Assembly: GCF_001543175.1 (NCBI RefSeq) | Contig: NZ_CP014161.1 | Coordinates: forward strand, 744,001 to 808,000 | Direction: 5' to 3' | Length of the DNA: 64,000 nt | From: Aerococcus urinae | GTDB lineage: Bacteria > Bacillota > Bacilli > Lactobacillales > Aerococcaceae | Part shown: positions 1-7,354 of the stretch, one piece after another | Layout: each line of letters starts with the position of its first letter | Numbering within the stretch: position 1 is the stretch's first letter | The notes under the pieces: model-generated | Told to the model about the DNA's origin: nothing | The model's database searches: none | What the model saw: the letters and a program-made list of their open reading frames with translations, nothing else | Position numbers and translations under genes: made by a program

Positions 1-816
1 AAATTTGCTGCCTTTACTGGGGTTGGGATTTTTGAAAATTCGGTTTCCTCTGGTTTCCTTGGCGCCTTGGTTGCTGGTTTCTTAGCCGGCGGTATTGTTT
101 GGCTATTAGAAAAATTGTTTGCCTGGCTACCTAAATCCTTAAACGGGATGAAATCGATCTTCCTATACCCAGTCCTTGGGGTATTGATTATGGGCTTCTT
201 AATGCTCTTTGTCATCAATGGACCAATGGGTGCAGTGATGAACGGCTTAATGAGCCTTATCAATAGTATTCCACCTTCCATGACCATTATTTTAGGTTTT
301 GTGGTTGGAGCGATGATGTCGATCGATATGGGTGGTCCGATTAATAAAGCCGCCTATGTTACCGGTACTGCCTTAGTTACCGCATCTGCTGGTGCAGGAT
401 CTAACGTGATGGCAGCCGTTATGTGTGGGGGAATGGTGCCTCCATTAGCCATTGCTATCTCTGCTACCTTGCAAAAGAGTCTCTGGACCGTAGATGAACG
501 GAATAGTGCCTATGTCAATTATGTGATGGGAGCTGCCTTTATTACTGAAGGAGCGATTCCTTTCGCTGCTAAAGACCCGCTACACGTGATTCCACCGCTA
601 GCTCTTGGTTCCGGAATTGCTGGAGCCTTAAGCATGTTCTTTGGCTGTGTTTCCTATGTTCCTCATGGTGGTGTATTCGCAGTCTTAGCCGGTGGGGTAA
701 CCAATGGCTTAATGTTCTTGCTCTCATGGTTAATCGGTGGGGCAATTGCAGGAATCTTACTAAACGTTTTCTTAAATCGTGCCAAAACTAGCGAAGAAGC
801 GCAAAAAGCTGAATAA
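1..816 (+). CDS. PTS fructose-type permease EIIC domain, C-terminal part (5' end outside window)
   Basis: The reading frame is open from the first base, so the gene starts upstream of the window; an internal ATG at 67 is not the start. What remains is a very hydrophobic protein with at least six membrane segments. The MSIDMGGPINKAAY stretch and the later KDPLHVIPP stretch are typical of the fructose/mannitol-type EIIC that carries sugar across the membrane during phosphorylation. No EIIA or EIIB domain lies in the visible part; these must be upstream or in other genes. A strong terminator follows directly, so this is the last gene of its unit. The fructose family assignment is firm; the exact sugar is not proven. 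Confidence 0.9.
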   Translation, partial: KFAAFTGVGIFENSVSSGFLGALVAGFLAGGIVWLLEKLFAWLPKSLNGMKSIFLYPVLGVLIMGFLMLFVINGPMGAVMNGLMSLINSIPPSMTIILGFVVGAMMSIDMGGPINKAAYVTGTALVTASAGAGSNVMAAVMCGGMVPPLAIAISATLQKSLWTVDERNSAYVNYVMGAAFITEGAIPFAAKDPLHVIPPLALGSGIAGALSMFFGCVSYVPHGGVFAVLAGGVTNGLMFLLSWLIGGAIAGILLNVFLNRAKTSEEAQKAE

Positions 817-824
817 CTTAAATG

Positions 825-854
825 AGTCCTTGTGTAGTGCACAGGGACTTTTTT
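825..854 (+). terminator. Intrinsic terminator of the PTS permease gene
   Basis: A 10-bp stem (825-834 with 840-849, one G-U pair) has a 5-nt loop and is followed by a run of T. It begins 8 bases after the permease stop codon. Confidence 0.92.
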
Positions 855-883
855 ATGAATTGCTTAATTTATGAAAAGCCTGG

Positions 884-912
884 TTGGCGCTCGTTTTCAT
901 CTATGATATACT
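884..912 (+). promoter_or_regulatory. Sigma-A promoter of a short transcript
   Basis: TTGGCG (884-889) and TATACT (907-912) are 17 bases apart. Transcription would begin near 919. The next gene has its own promoter at 1077-1105, so this one seems to drive only the short transcript that ends at the terminator at 992-1016. Confidence 0.65.
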
Positions 913-918
913 TTTATC

Positions 919-1016
919 TATTGAAGATTCTTACCTTCTTAATAACTTTTTTACACAACTCAACTCAGTTATATTTAAGAATCTTTAAGTCGCTGCACGG
1001 AATGTGCAGCTTTTTT
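919..1016 (+). ncRNA. Candidate ~100-nt structured small RNA
   Basis: The stretch lies between its own promoter and a strong terminator. Inside it, 924-933 pairs perfectly with 976-985 (10 bp), and a second stem forms between 942-946 and 968-972. The terminal loop is rich in CAACTCAACTCA. No ribosome binding site or ATG-led reading frame is present. The RNA matches no family I recognise: it lacks T-box, SAM or purine riboswitch signatures. A leader function for the MetQ-like gene is less likely because that gene has a separate promoter downstream of the terminator. Confidence 0.5.
992..1016 (+). terminator. Intrinsic terminator ending the short transcript
   Basis: GCTGCAC and GTGCAGC (992-998 and 1004-1010) form a perfect 7-bp stem with a 5-nt loop, followed by six T. 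Confidence 0.9.
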
Positions 1017-1076
1017 ATTGTCTAATGATAGCTATTATAGATCAGCAATGAATACTTTTAAATAAGGGGAAGAACA

Positions 1077-1105
1077 TTGTCATATCAGGCTTTAATTAGT
1101 AGAAT
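1077..1105 (+). promoter_or_regulatory. Sigma-A promoter of the MetQ-like gene
   Basis: TTGTCA (1077-1082) and TAGAAT (1100-1105) are separated by 17 bases. The start codon at 1150 lies about 38 bases after the expected transcription start. Confidence 0.7.
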
Positions 1106-1149
1106 AAAAGGGTCAACTCATTATGAGTAAAATAGTAGGAGGAATTGCA

Positions 1150-1971
1150 ATGAAGAAATGGATTTTACGATTGATGGCCCTATTAGCTGCTTTTACCCTA
1201 GTGGCTTGTCAATCAGGCAATACTGATAGTGATAAAACGGTAAAAGTAGGGGTCGTTGGTGAGAAAAATGACGAATGGGATTACTTAAAAGATGAATTGA
1301 AGGAAAAGGAAGGCATTGACCTTGAATTGGTAAAATTTACTGATTATCGGATGCCCATTGAAGCCTTAGAGCATAATGAAATTGATATGCACGCTGCCTT
1401 AACTGAAATTTATATGGACAATATGAATAAAGAATCTGGTTACCACAACACCACGATTGGATATACCACCCTTAACCCCATGGGAGTCTTCTCCAATAAG
1501 ATTGAAAGCATCGATCAAGTCAAAGAGGGGGACAAGGTAGCAGTACCGAATGATGTCTCTAATGAAAGCCGGGCACTGTTATTGCTTCAAGAAGCAGGAC
1601 TAATTAAGTTAAACCCAGATAAAGGGCTCATGCCAACCGTTGAGGATATCACTGAAAATCCCAAGAATTTGGAATTCATTACCTTGGATTCTAACCAAAC
1701 AGCTAGTGCTTTAAACGACGTGACGATTTCTTGCATTAATAACGATATGGCCGCTGACGCAGGCTTTGTGCCAACCAAGGATTCCATTTATTTAGAAAAG
1801 GCTACCGATAGTTCTAAGCCGTATTGGAATGTTATTGCCGTTGATGAAAAGAATAAGGATAATGAAACTTATAAGAAGATTGTGAAGTACTACCAAACCC
1901 CTGAAGTCGCTAAAATTATCGATGAAAAAAGTAATGGCTCAAGTATTCCAATTTGGGAAAGCCAAAAATAA
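1150..1971 (+). CDS. MetQ/NlpA-family substrate-binding lipoprotein, orphan
   Basis: The protein of 273 residues starts at the ATG at 1150, behind AGGAGG, rather than at an upstream in-frame ATG at 1123 that has no ribosome binding site. A signal peptide ends in a lipobox LVAC with lipidation Cys20, so the mature protein is anchored to the outer face of the membrane. The body (VKVGVVGEKNDEWDYLKDEL, then the FTDYRMPIEAL and TLNPMGVFSNK regions) is that of the NlpA family, which delivers methionine or related compounds to a MetN/MetI transporter. No ATPase or permease gene is adjacent, so it must share a transporter encoded elsewhere. The ligand is unknown. Confidence 0.85.
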   Translation: MKKWILRLMALLAAFTLVACQSGNTDSDKTVKVGVVGEKNDEWDYLKDELKEKEGIDLELVKFTDYRMPIEALEHNEIDMHAALTEIYMDNMNKESGYHNTTIGYTTLNPMGVFSNKIESIDQVKEGDKVAVPNDVSNESRALLLLQEAGLIKLNPDKGLMPTVEDITENPKNLEFITLDSNQTASALNDVTISCINNDMAADAGFVPTKDSIYLEKATDSSKPYWNVIAVDEKNKDNETYKKIVKYYQTPEVAKIIDEKSNGSSIPIWESQK

Positions 1972-1977
1972 TTAAAA

Positions 1978-2032
1978 AAGACCTATCCCTATCTGAGGAC
2001 ATGCCCAGATAGCGGATGGGTCTTTGCTTTAT
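1978..2032 (+). terminator. Intrinsic terminator after the MetQ-like gene
   Basis: A long hairpin pairs AGACC plus the CTATCTG segment (around 1979-1995) with CAGATAG and GGGTCT (around 2006-2022), followed by a T-rich tail. It may also stop minus-strand transcription from the gene ending at 2100. Confidence 0.75.
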
Positions 2033-2099
2033 TATAAACCGTGTGTGAGAAGGTTTGGGCAATATCCCGTTTCGCTAAGATTTAAGAGTGGACTTTTTG

Positions 2100-2780
2100 T
2101 TAGTCTAAATCATAAGACCACAGATCACTATTCCAATAATCATCGTCAGTTAATGATGTTTTCTTTCGTATAGTTGATCTGCGTAAAAAGTCAACCATAC
2201 CTTTCATCTCTTTAAATTCATTAGAATTATACATAATTGATATAGAATAATTATTATTGTCTTTATTATAAATTAAAAGTGTTCCTATATTATCTGTATT
2301 GTCAAATGACATCGTTTCAGATTCGTTTACTTCACTAAATTGATCGGTTATTGGATAGTCAAGTTCTTTAAATAATTCAAGGATGAACCCTTTATCGACA
2401 TTATAAATAGAGAAACTATTCACTCTTTTCTCATCGTCGGTGACATTTATCACACCATGGTCTTTCAATCTGTATAGTTTAAATTTATCTCTTTTTGGGG
2501 TTTCACTAATATCACCGTCTTCTTTCTCCACGCCTTTAGGGTCATATCCCGTCAATTCACATACTCTTCGTGTTGTTTGAGCAGGATTATCCTTGAGTAT
2601 CCGTGGGCTTAGACGTTTACTAGAGAATACCAACAAAAGGATAAATGGGATTAGAGCAACGAGTAATATTCTTTTGACAGGATTACCTTTAATCTTTTCG
2701 TAAATAGCAATTCCTAGTAAAGCAACGGTAAAAAGCAATGACATTGTCGCCAATGTTATTGACGTAGAAGTGCTTATCAT
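2100..2780 (-). CDS. Hypothetical membrane protein with an extracytoplasmic domain
   Basis: I do not recognise this 226-residue protein. Residues 5-27 and 37-53 are hydrophobic and would form a membrane hairpin. The rest is a charged soluble domain rich in Asp, Asn and Lys. A clear AAGGAGG precedes the ATG at 2780. It lies 22 bases downstream of the Ltp-like gene on the same strand, so the two are probably co-transcribed. Codon use is AT-rich compared with the flanking housekeeping genes, which suggests an accessory origin. It may be a partner or immunity-type protein of its neighbour, but nothing in the sequence proves this. Confidence 0.75.
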   Translation of the reverse strand: MISTSTSITLATMSLLFTVALLGIAIYEKIKGNPVKRILLVALIPFILLLVFSSKRLSPRILKDNPAQTTRRVCELTGYDPKGVEKEDGDISETPKRDKFKLYRLKDHGVINVTDDEKRVNSFSIYNVDKGFILELFKELDYPITDQFSEVNESETMSFDNTDNIGTLLIYNKDNNNYSISIMYNSNEFKEMKGMVDFLRRSTIRKKTSLTDDDYWNSDLWSYDLD

Positions 2781-2802
2781 AGATTACCTCCTTATATATA
2801 TT

Positions 2803-3489
2803 TTAGTTTGGCAAATGGTTTATAGCATATTGAGCTTCTTCCGGAGTAAATTGTTCTCCATATTGCGATACTAACTGATCATAGACTGCTGCCTTTGACA
2901 TGGACATATTTGTATAGTAACTTTTAGCTTTTTCTAAAGCGTTTCTTTCCCAATTGGCTTGAACGTTATCAATAGCATATTGAGCTTCCTCGGGAGTGAA
3001 TTTTTCCCCATGCTCTGAAACTAGTTGCTGGTAGAGGCCCAGCTTTGACAAAGACATATGAGAACTATAGCTCTTAGCTTTTTCTAAAGCGTTATTTTTC
3101 CAGGAAGCTTTTACATTAGTAATAGCATAATTAGCCGCTTCAGGAGAAAAATGCTCTCCATGTTCGGAAGTTAGCTGATCATAAAGCCCACTTTTTGACA
3201 TGTAGAAATGATTTGAATAACTCGTGGCTTTTTGCAATGCGTTTTTATATTCTTGAGGAGTATTATCCTTTAATTTAGACTCTGAACTTTCTGTTTTGTA
3301 CGTGTGAGATTCGCTTGATTTTGAATGAGATTCGCTATATTTTTTAGAAGATTCAGATGTATGGCTAGATTGAGATGCTGATGTATCTTTTTTGTCTTTA
3401 TGGTCCGAATATGATCCAATAAATAGGATTATAATAATAAATATTATTAAACTTATCCCTCCAAATGCATTTTTATGATTATTTTTCAT
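2803..3489 (-). CDS. Ltp-like membrane-anchored surface protein with three HTH-type repeats
   Basis: The start is the ATG at 3489, which has GGAGGG in front; an upstream in-frame start at 3516 lacks a site. The product has 228 residues: an N-terminal membrane anchor (about residues 11-26, without a lipobox Cys), a Ser/His/Lys-rich linker (36-75), then three near-identical units with a 50-residue period beginning at about 84, 134 and 184. Each unit carries ALxKAxSY, then SKxxxYxQL, then GExFxPEEAxYAI. This is the repeat of the Ltp family (host cell surface-exposed lipoprotein, PF07553), known from the Streptococcus phage TP-J34 superinfection-exclusion lipoprotein. A role in blocking phage DNA entry is possible; many bacterial members have no known role. 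Confidence 0.82.
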   Translation of the reverse strand: MKNNHKNAFGGISLIIFIIIILFIGSYSDHKDKKDTSASQSSHTSESSKKYSESHSKSSESHTYKTESSESKLKDNTPQEYKNALQKATSYSNHFYMSKSGLYDQLTSEHGEHFSPEAANYAITNVKASWKNNALEKAKSYSSHMSLSKLGLYQQLVSEHGEKFTPEEAQYAIDNVQANWERNALEKAKSYYTNMSMSKAAVYDQLVSQYGEQFTPEEAQYAINHLPN

Positions 3490-3518
3490 TTTTTCCCTCC
3501 TTAAATTTGTTAACAATA

Positions 3519-3547
3519 ATTATATTAGGTCGTAAAATAAAAATAAA
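3519..3547 (-). promoter_or_regulatory. Putative promoter of the Ltp-like operon
   Basis: On the minus strand TATAAT (3524-3519) lies about 30 bases before the start codon. The -35 match, TTTATT at 3547-3542, is weak. Confidence 0.45.
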
Positions 3548-3806
3548 TAAAATTTCGTATTAAGTAAATATTATTATTTTAAAATTATTTTACTTTGAAT
3601 ATATATCTTATAAAAAATAAACAAAGATGAGGAGAGGGGAGCTACTTACACCATAATTAATTGGTTAAACTTTGATAGGATACTTTAATCTTATAAAGAA
3701 AAGTTCAAAGCGGAATCAATTGAAGAAGGTTATATAGAAGAGATAATAGAGCAGAGAAATAGGTAACTATAAATTATTTGTGCACTAATAGAGATAAGAA
3801 TGCTAT
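3548..3806. other. AT-rich non-coding stretch, possible gene debris
   Basis: No intact gene is visible. A 25-codon open stretch on the plus strand ending at about 3765 has no start codon or ribosome binding site and reads like the C-terminal end of a lost gene (EEGYIEEIIEQRNR before the stop). I cannot assign it to a family. Confidence 0.35.
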
Positions 3807-3831
3807 AAAAAAAAGCACCCAGAGGGGCGCT
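3807..3831 (-). terminator. Intrinsic terminator downstream of tRNA-Arg
   Basis: Read on the minus strand, AGCGCCC, loop CTCT and GGGTGCT form a 7-bp stem followed by eight T. It lies 150 bases downstream of tRNA-Arg. Twelve bases of it (3815-3826) are identical to the 3' end of the tRNA gene (3984-3995). Confidence 0.85.
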
Positions 3832-3982
3832 ACGTGCTGGTATGACAATATTCTTGATATAGAAAAGTTATAGAATTTCGAGCAAAAACTAGCTAATATT
3901 AGACTTTACTAAGTTTTAGTTAGTTCTAGATACACTGTAAAATCAACAATAGTCATTTTTAGACTTCACTGGTTTTACGAAA

Positions 3983-4054
3983 CGCACCCAGAGGGAATCG
4001 AACCCCCATCTCAAGAACCGGAATCTTACGTGATATCCATTACACTATGGGTGC
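3983..4054 (-). tRNA. tRNA-Arg, anticodon CCG
   Basis: The minus strand folds into a full cloverleaf. The acceptor stem is GCACCCA with TGGGTGC, the anticodon stem-loop carries TTCCGGT giving anticodon CCG (codon CGG), and the T arm has GGGGG-TTCGATT-CCCTC. The discriminator is G, and CCA is not encoded. The gene stands alone between the Ltp-like operon and clpP. Confidence 0.95.
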
Positions 4055-4067
4055 AAGCAATAAATGT

Positions 4068-4097
4068 ATTATAGCACAAATAGCATGCTCTTGTTAA
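4068..4097 (-). promoter_or_regulatory. Promoter of tRNA-Arg
   Basis: On the minus strand TTAACA (4097-4092) and TATAAT (4073-4068) are 18 bases apart, ending about 14 bases before the tRNA. Confidence 0.7.
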
Positions 4098-4274
4098 GAA
4101 CTTTCTTGAAAAAAGTATTATTGATATCAATGATTTCTTACTATAGTAGCCTCACTCGCAAAATCAGATAAAGACTAGTAAAAAGCTAGCTTACTCCTGC
4201 TTTGAAGGGCGTTAATGGCAAGTTATAATAAATATCTCCAAATATTCCCCAGGAAAAGTGCCATAAGTTTATCT

Positions 4275-4291
4275 ATTGACCTATATTGACT
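4275..4291. promoter_or_regulatory. CtsR operator in front of clpP
   Basis: Read on the minus strand, the two heptads AGTCAAT and GGTCAAT are separated by three bases (ATA). This matches the CtsR consensus RGTCAAA-NAN-RGTCAAA in 12 of 14 heptad positions. The box overlaps the -35 element of the clpP promoter, where bound repressor would block RNA polymerase. CtsR control of clpP is well known in low-GC Gram-positive bacteria. Confidence 0.82.
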
Positions 4292-4305
4292 ATTAAGGTT
4301 ATAAT
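4276..4305 (+). promoter_or_regulatory. Sigma-A promoter of clpP
   Basis: TTGACC (4276-4281) and TATAAT (4300-4305) are 18 bases apart, just upstream of the clpP ribosome binding site. Confidence 0.8.
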
Positions 4306-4335
4306 GATTAGGAAGTTGAAAAAGGAGGAAATGAA

Positions 4336-4938
4336 ATGAATTTAGTACCTACAGTGATTGAACAATCACCTCGTGGCGAACGCGCTTATGATATTTATTC
4401 ACGCTTATTGAAAGACCGTATTATTATGCTCAGTGGAGAAGTTAATGATGATATGGCAAACAGTGTTATTGCCCAATTACTTTTCTTAGATGCTCAAGAT
4501 AATGAAAAAGATATCTATATTTACATTAATAGTCCAGGGGGATCAGTAACTGCAGGAATGGCAATTTACGACACCATGCAATTTGTTAATGCCGATGTTG
4601 TCACCATAGTTACTGGTCTAGCAGCTTCTATGGGCTCAATCCTATTAATTGGCGGCACAAAAGGAAAACGTTATGCCCTACCGCATTCTGAAGTGCTTAT
4701 TCACCAACCTCTAGGTGGCGTTCAAGGTCAAGCCACTGAAATTGAAATCTCAGCTCGTCATATCTTACAAACCAAGCAAACCTTAAAAGAAATTATTGCT
4801 GAACGTTCTGGTCAAGATATCGATAAAGTAGAAAAAGATATGGACCGTGATTACTGGATGACTGCCAAAGAAGCTAAGGACTATGGCATCATTGATGAAA
4901 TCATGGCTTCTAACCAAGGACTAAAAGGTCAAGAATAG
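4336..4938 (+). CDS. clpP: ATP-dependent Clp protease proteolytic subunit ClpP
   Basis: ClpP is the serine protease that forms a barrel of two seven-subunit rings and degrades proteins fed to it by ClpX, ClpC or ClpE, including tmRNA-tagged and misfolded proteins. The 200-residue length is standard. The catalytic triad is visible: Ser98 in GLAASMGS, His123 in LIHQP and Asp172 in MDRDYW. The SPGGSV motif of the oxyanion region is at 66-71. The start follows a strong AAAGGAGG. The gene is monocistronic: it has its own promoter with a CtsR box and a terminator behind it. Confidence 0.98.
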   Translation: MNLVPTVIEQSPRGERAYDIYSRLLKDRIIMLSGEVNDDMANSVIAQLLFLDAQDNEKDIYIYINSPGGSVTAGMAIYDTMQFVNADVVTIVTGLAASMGSILLIGGTKGKRYALPHSEVLIHQPLGGVQGQATEIEISARHILQTKQTLKEIIAERSGQDIDKVEKDMDRDYWMTAKEAKDYGIIDEIMASNQGLKGQE

Positions 4939-4974
4939 TATCTTAAAGCCTTGCAAGACATATACAGAATGATT

Positions 4975-5010
4975 ACCGAGTGTAGCTTAAGTAAGTACAC
5001 TCGGTTTTTA
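4975..5010 (+). terminator. Intrinsic terminator of clpP
   Basis: ACCGAGTGTA (4975-4984) pairs with TACACTCGGT (4996-5005), with an 11-nt loop and a run of T. Confidence 0.92.
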
Positions 5011-5038
5011 TAAAATTTGGATTTTCACTGCAAAATGC

Positions 5039-5067
5039 TTGCGGCTGCATGATATTCTTGTTATACT
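5039..5067 (+). promoter_or_regulatory. Promoter of the cggR-gap glycolytic operon
   Basis: TTGCGG (5039-5044) and TATACT (5062-5067) are 17 bases apart. The leader contains a small AGCAG/CTGCT hairpin followed by seven T (about 5088-5116), which could attenuate or mark an operator. I do not see an obvious copy of the B. subtilis CggR operator. Confidence 0.65.
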
Positions 5068-5180
5068 ACTAGTGTAGAAAAATGAATAGCAGATAGAACT
5101 GCTCAAATTTTTTTGCACTATGTTGGTCAAAAAAAGGCATGACGGACAATAAAAGTCCATGCAATAGAAAGTTGAATGTC

Positions 5181-6221
5181 ATGAAAGCCGTTTACAGTAG
5201 AATCCTTAAAGTGGTTCCTGAATTGGAAGACCTCTTTAAAAAAAGGATGCAAATTTTACAAATGGTCTTACGCTTTCAACCTATTGGTCGCCAAATTTTG
5301 GCAAAGAAGTTAGACATGACTGAGCGACCACTCCGGCGTGAAACGAATATCCTTAAAAAAGAAGGGTTACTAGATTCCACTAGAAATGGAATGGTTATCA
5401 CCGCTAAGGGTGAGGAAGCTTTAGCTTTTGCTCGTGAAATGCTCCATGAAGATTCTAGTTTATTTGCTAAGGAACAACGCTTAGAAAAGCAACTAGGTAT
5501 CGATGAGGTACATATTATTGAGAGTAATCTTGATGAAGAAAATAGTACCTTGGCGCAAATAGGGGTTTTCCTATCTAACTATTTAGCCAATACTTTGCCA
5601 GAAGGATACATTACGGTGGCTGTTTCAGGCGGCTCGACAATACTCGAGGTTGCTAAAAGCTTAAACCGTAAAGTTTTAACTAAGAATCGGCATTTTACGA
5701 TAGTTCCTGCCCGTGGTGGCATGGGCGATTCGGTGGCAATTCAGGCAAATACAATTAGTGACCAACTCGCACACCGCTTAAACGGGACCACTAATTCTCT
5801 CTACGTTCCTGATGTTCTTACTGAAGAAACGAGAGACTTATTGGTAAAAGAGCCCTCCATTCAAGAAACATTAAATATTTTAAAGCGGACTGATGCTTTA
5901 TTATTTAGTGTTGGCGATGCTAAAATCATGGCCCAAAGACGGGGATTTTCATCAGAATTGATTGATAAAATCCTTGCTAAAGGAGCTATTGGGGAAGCAT
6001 TCGGGTGTTTTTACACCAAAGAGGGGGAAATAGTTTATCAAATGCCCCGTATTGGTTTACAATTAGATCAAATAAAGGATATTCAATATCCCATTCTAAT
6101 TGCTGGCGGACGTGCTAAAGCAAAAGCCATTCAAGCTTTTGCAAAACTCGCACCCTTTAATTTTGTCTTAGTGACGGATTTAGGGGTAAGTAATCAGGTT
6201 TTAAATGAGGAAACTCATTAA
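5181..6221 (+). CDS. cggR: Central glycolytic genes regulator CggR (SorC/DeoR family)
   Basis: CggR represses the lower-glycolysis operon and is released by fructose-1,6-bisphosphate. The N-terminal helix-turn-helix region (ILQMVLRFQPIGRQILAKKL, then MTERPLRRE) is followed by the sugar-phosphate-binding domain with VAVSGGSTILEVA and VPARGGMGDSVAIQANTI. The gene sits 36 bases upstream of gap, as in Bacillus and relatives. An earlier in-frame ATG at 5139 would give 360 residues. I prefer 5181 (346 residues) because its N-terminus lines up with family members, but neither start has a strong ribosome binding site. It probably controls its own operon. Confidence 0.93.
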   Translation: MKAVYSRILKVVPELEDLFKKRMQILQMVLRFQPIGRQILAKKLDMTERPLRRETNILKKEGLLDSTRNGMVITAKGEEALAFAREMLHEDSSLFAKEQRLEKQLGIDEVHIIESNLDEENSTLAQIGVFLSNYLANTLPEGYITVAVSGGSTILEVAKSLNRKVLTKNRHFTIVPARGGMGDSVAIQANTISDQLAHRLNGTTNSLYVPDVLTEETRDLLVKEPSIQETLNILKRTDALLFSVGDAKIMAQRRGFSSELIDKILAKGAIGEAFGCFYTKEGEIVYQMPRIGLQLDQIKDIQYPILIAGGRAKAKAIQAFAKLAPFNFVLVTDLGVSNQVLNEETH

Positions 6222-6257
6222 AAATATTTTTATTTCCGAAGGAGGAAAATTATTAAT

Positions 6258-7256
6258 ATGGTAAAAGTAGGTATTAATGGTTTTGGACGTATCGGACGTT
6301 TAGCTTTCCGTCGTATCCAAGATGTTGAAGGTTTAGAAGTAGTTGCAATCAATGATTTAACTGACTCAAAAATGTTAGCTCACTTATTGAAATATGATAC
6401 CACTCATGGTCGTTTCAATGGTGAAATTGAAGTCCTAGATGACGCCTTCAAAGTAAACGGTAAAGAAGTTAAAGTTATGTCTCATCCAGACCCAGCTGAA
6501 ATTCCTTGGGGTGACTTAGGTGTAGAAGTTGTTCTAGAAGCTACTGGTTTCTTTGCATCAAAAGAAAAAGCTGAACTACACTTAAAAGGTGGCGCTAAGA
6601 AAGTTGTTATTACTGCACCAGGTGGAGCAGATATTCCAACTATCGTTTACAACACCAACCACGAAATCTTAACAGGGGATGAAACTGTTATTTCTGGTGC
6701 TTCATGTACCACTAACTGTTTAGCACCTTTAGCAGATGCTTTAAACAAGAGCTTTGGTATTGTTGAAGGTTTAATGTCTACTATCCATGCTTATACAGGG
6801 GACCAAAACACCTTGGATGCTCCACACCGTAAGGGAGACTTCCGTCGTGCACGTGCCGCTGCAGAAAACATTATTCCTAACACTACCGGTGCTGCAAAAG
6901 CTGTTGGTCAAGTGTTACCAGAATTAAATGGTAAATTAGATGGTTCCGCACAACGTGTACCTGTTAAATCTGGTTCTATTACTGAATTCTTCACCGTTCT
7001 TGAAAAGAATGTTACCGTTGAAGAAGTTAACGCTGCTATGAAGGCTACTTCAAATGAATCCTTCGGTTACAACGAAGATGAAATCGTTTCTTCAGATATT
7101 GTAGGTATGACTTATGGTTCCTTATTCGATGCAACCTTAACTAAAGTTATGGACGTTGACGGTAAGCAATTAGTGAAGACTGCTGCATGGTATGACAACG
7201 AAATGTCATATACTTCACAATTAGTACGTACCTTAGAATACTTCGCTAAGTTATAA
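6258..7256 (+). CDS. gap: Glyceraldehyde-3-phosphate dehydrogenase, NAD-dependent
   Basis: This enzyme oxidises glyceraldehyde-3-phosphate to 1,3-bisphosphoglycerate with NAD and phosphate. The Rossmann motif [10 protein letters not shown] is at 5-14, Asp33 favours NAD over NADP, the catalytic Cys150 lies in SCTTNC, and His177 in STIHAYT activates it. The 332-residue length is typical. AAGGAGG precedes the ATG. It follows cggR directly, and a terminator stands between gap and pgk, so gap is likely made in excess of the downstream enzymes. The codons are strongly biased, as expected for a very highly expressed gene. Confidence 0.98.
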   Translation: MVKVGINGFGRIGRLAFRRIQDVEGLEVVAINDLTDSKMLAHLLKYDTTHGRFNGEIEVLDDAFKVNGKEVKVMSHPDPAEIPWGDLGVEVVLEATGFFASKEKAELHLKGGAKKVVITAPGGADIPTIVYNTNHEILTGDETVISGASCTTNCLAPLADALNKSFGIVEGLMSTIHAYTGDQNTLDAPHRKGDFRRARAAAENIIPNTTGAAKAVGQVLPELNGKLDGSAQRVPVKSGSITEFFTVLEKNVTVEEVNAAMKATSNESFGYNEDEIVSSDIVGMTYGSLFDATLTKVMDVDGKQLVKTAAWYDNEMSYTSQLVRTLEYFAKL

Positions 7257-7295
7257 TAAACGCTAACGTTTAATAAAAGCGTCTATCCATGTAAA

Positions 7296-7326
7296 GGCGG
7301 GGAGTCAGACGCTCCCTGCCTTTTTT
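7296..7326 (+). terminator. Strong hairpin terminator between gap and pgk (partial read-through expected)
   Basis: GGCGGGGAG (7296-7304) pairs with CTCCCTGCC (7312-7320), one G-U pair, followed by six T. It is inside the glycolytic operon, and I see no separate promoter before pgk, so it probably sets a higher level of gap than of pgk-tpiA-eno. Confidence 0.88.
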
Positions 7327-7354
7327 CTAAGTGATAGAAAAAGGAGAAATGAAT

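Noticed and set aside
822-1025. 67-codon reading frame after the PTS permease gene
   Set aside because: It runs through two terminator hairpins, has no ribosome binding site and resembles no protein.
3815-3995. Complete prophage or integrative-element boundary at tRNA-Arg
   Set aside because: The two repeat copies enclose only about 160 bases, no integrase is present, and the second copy forms part of a terminator.
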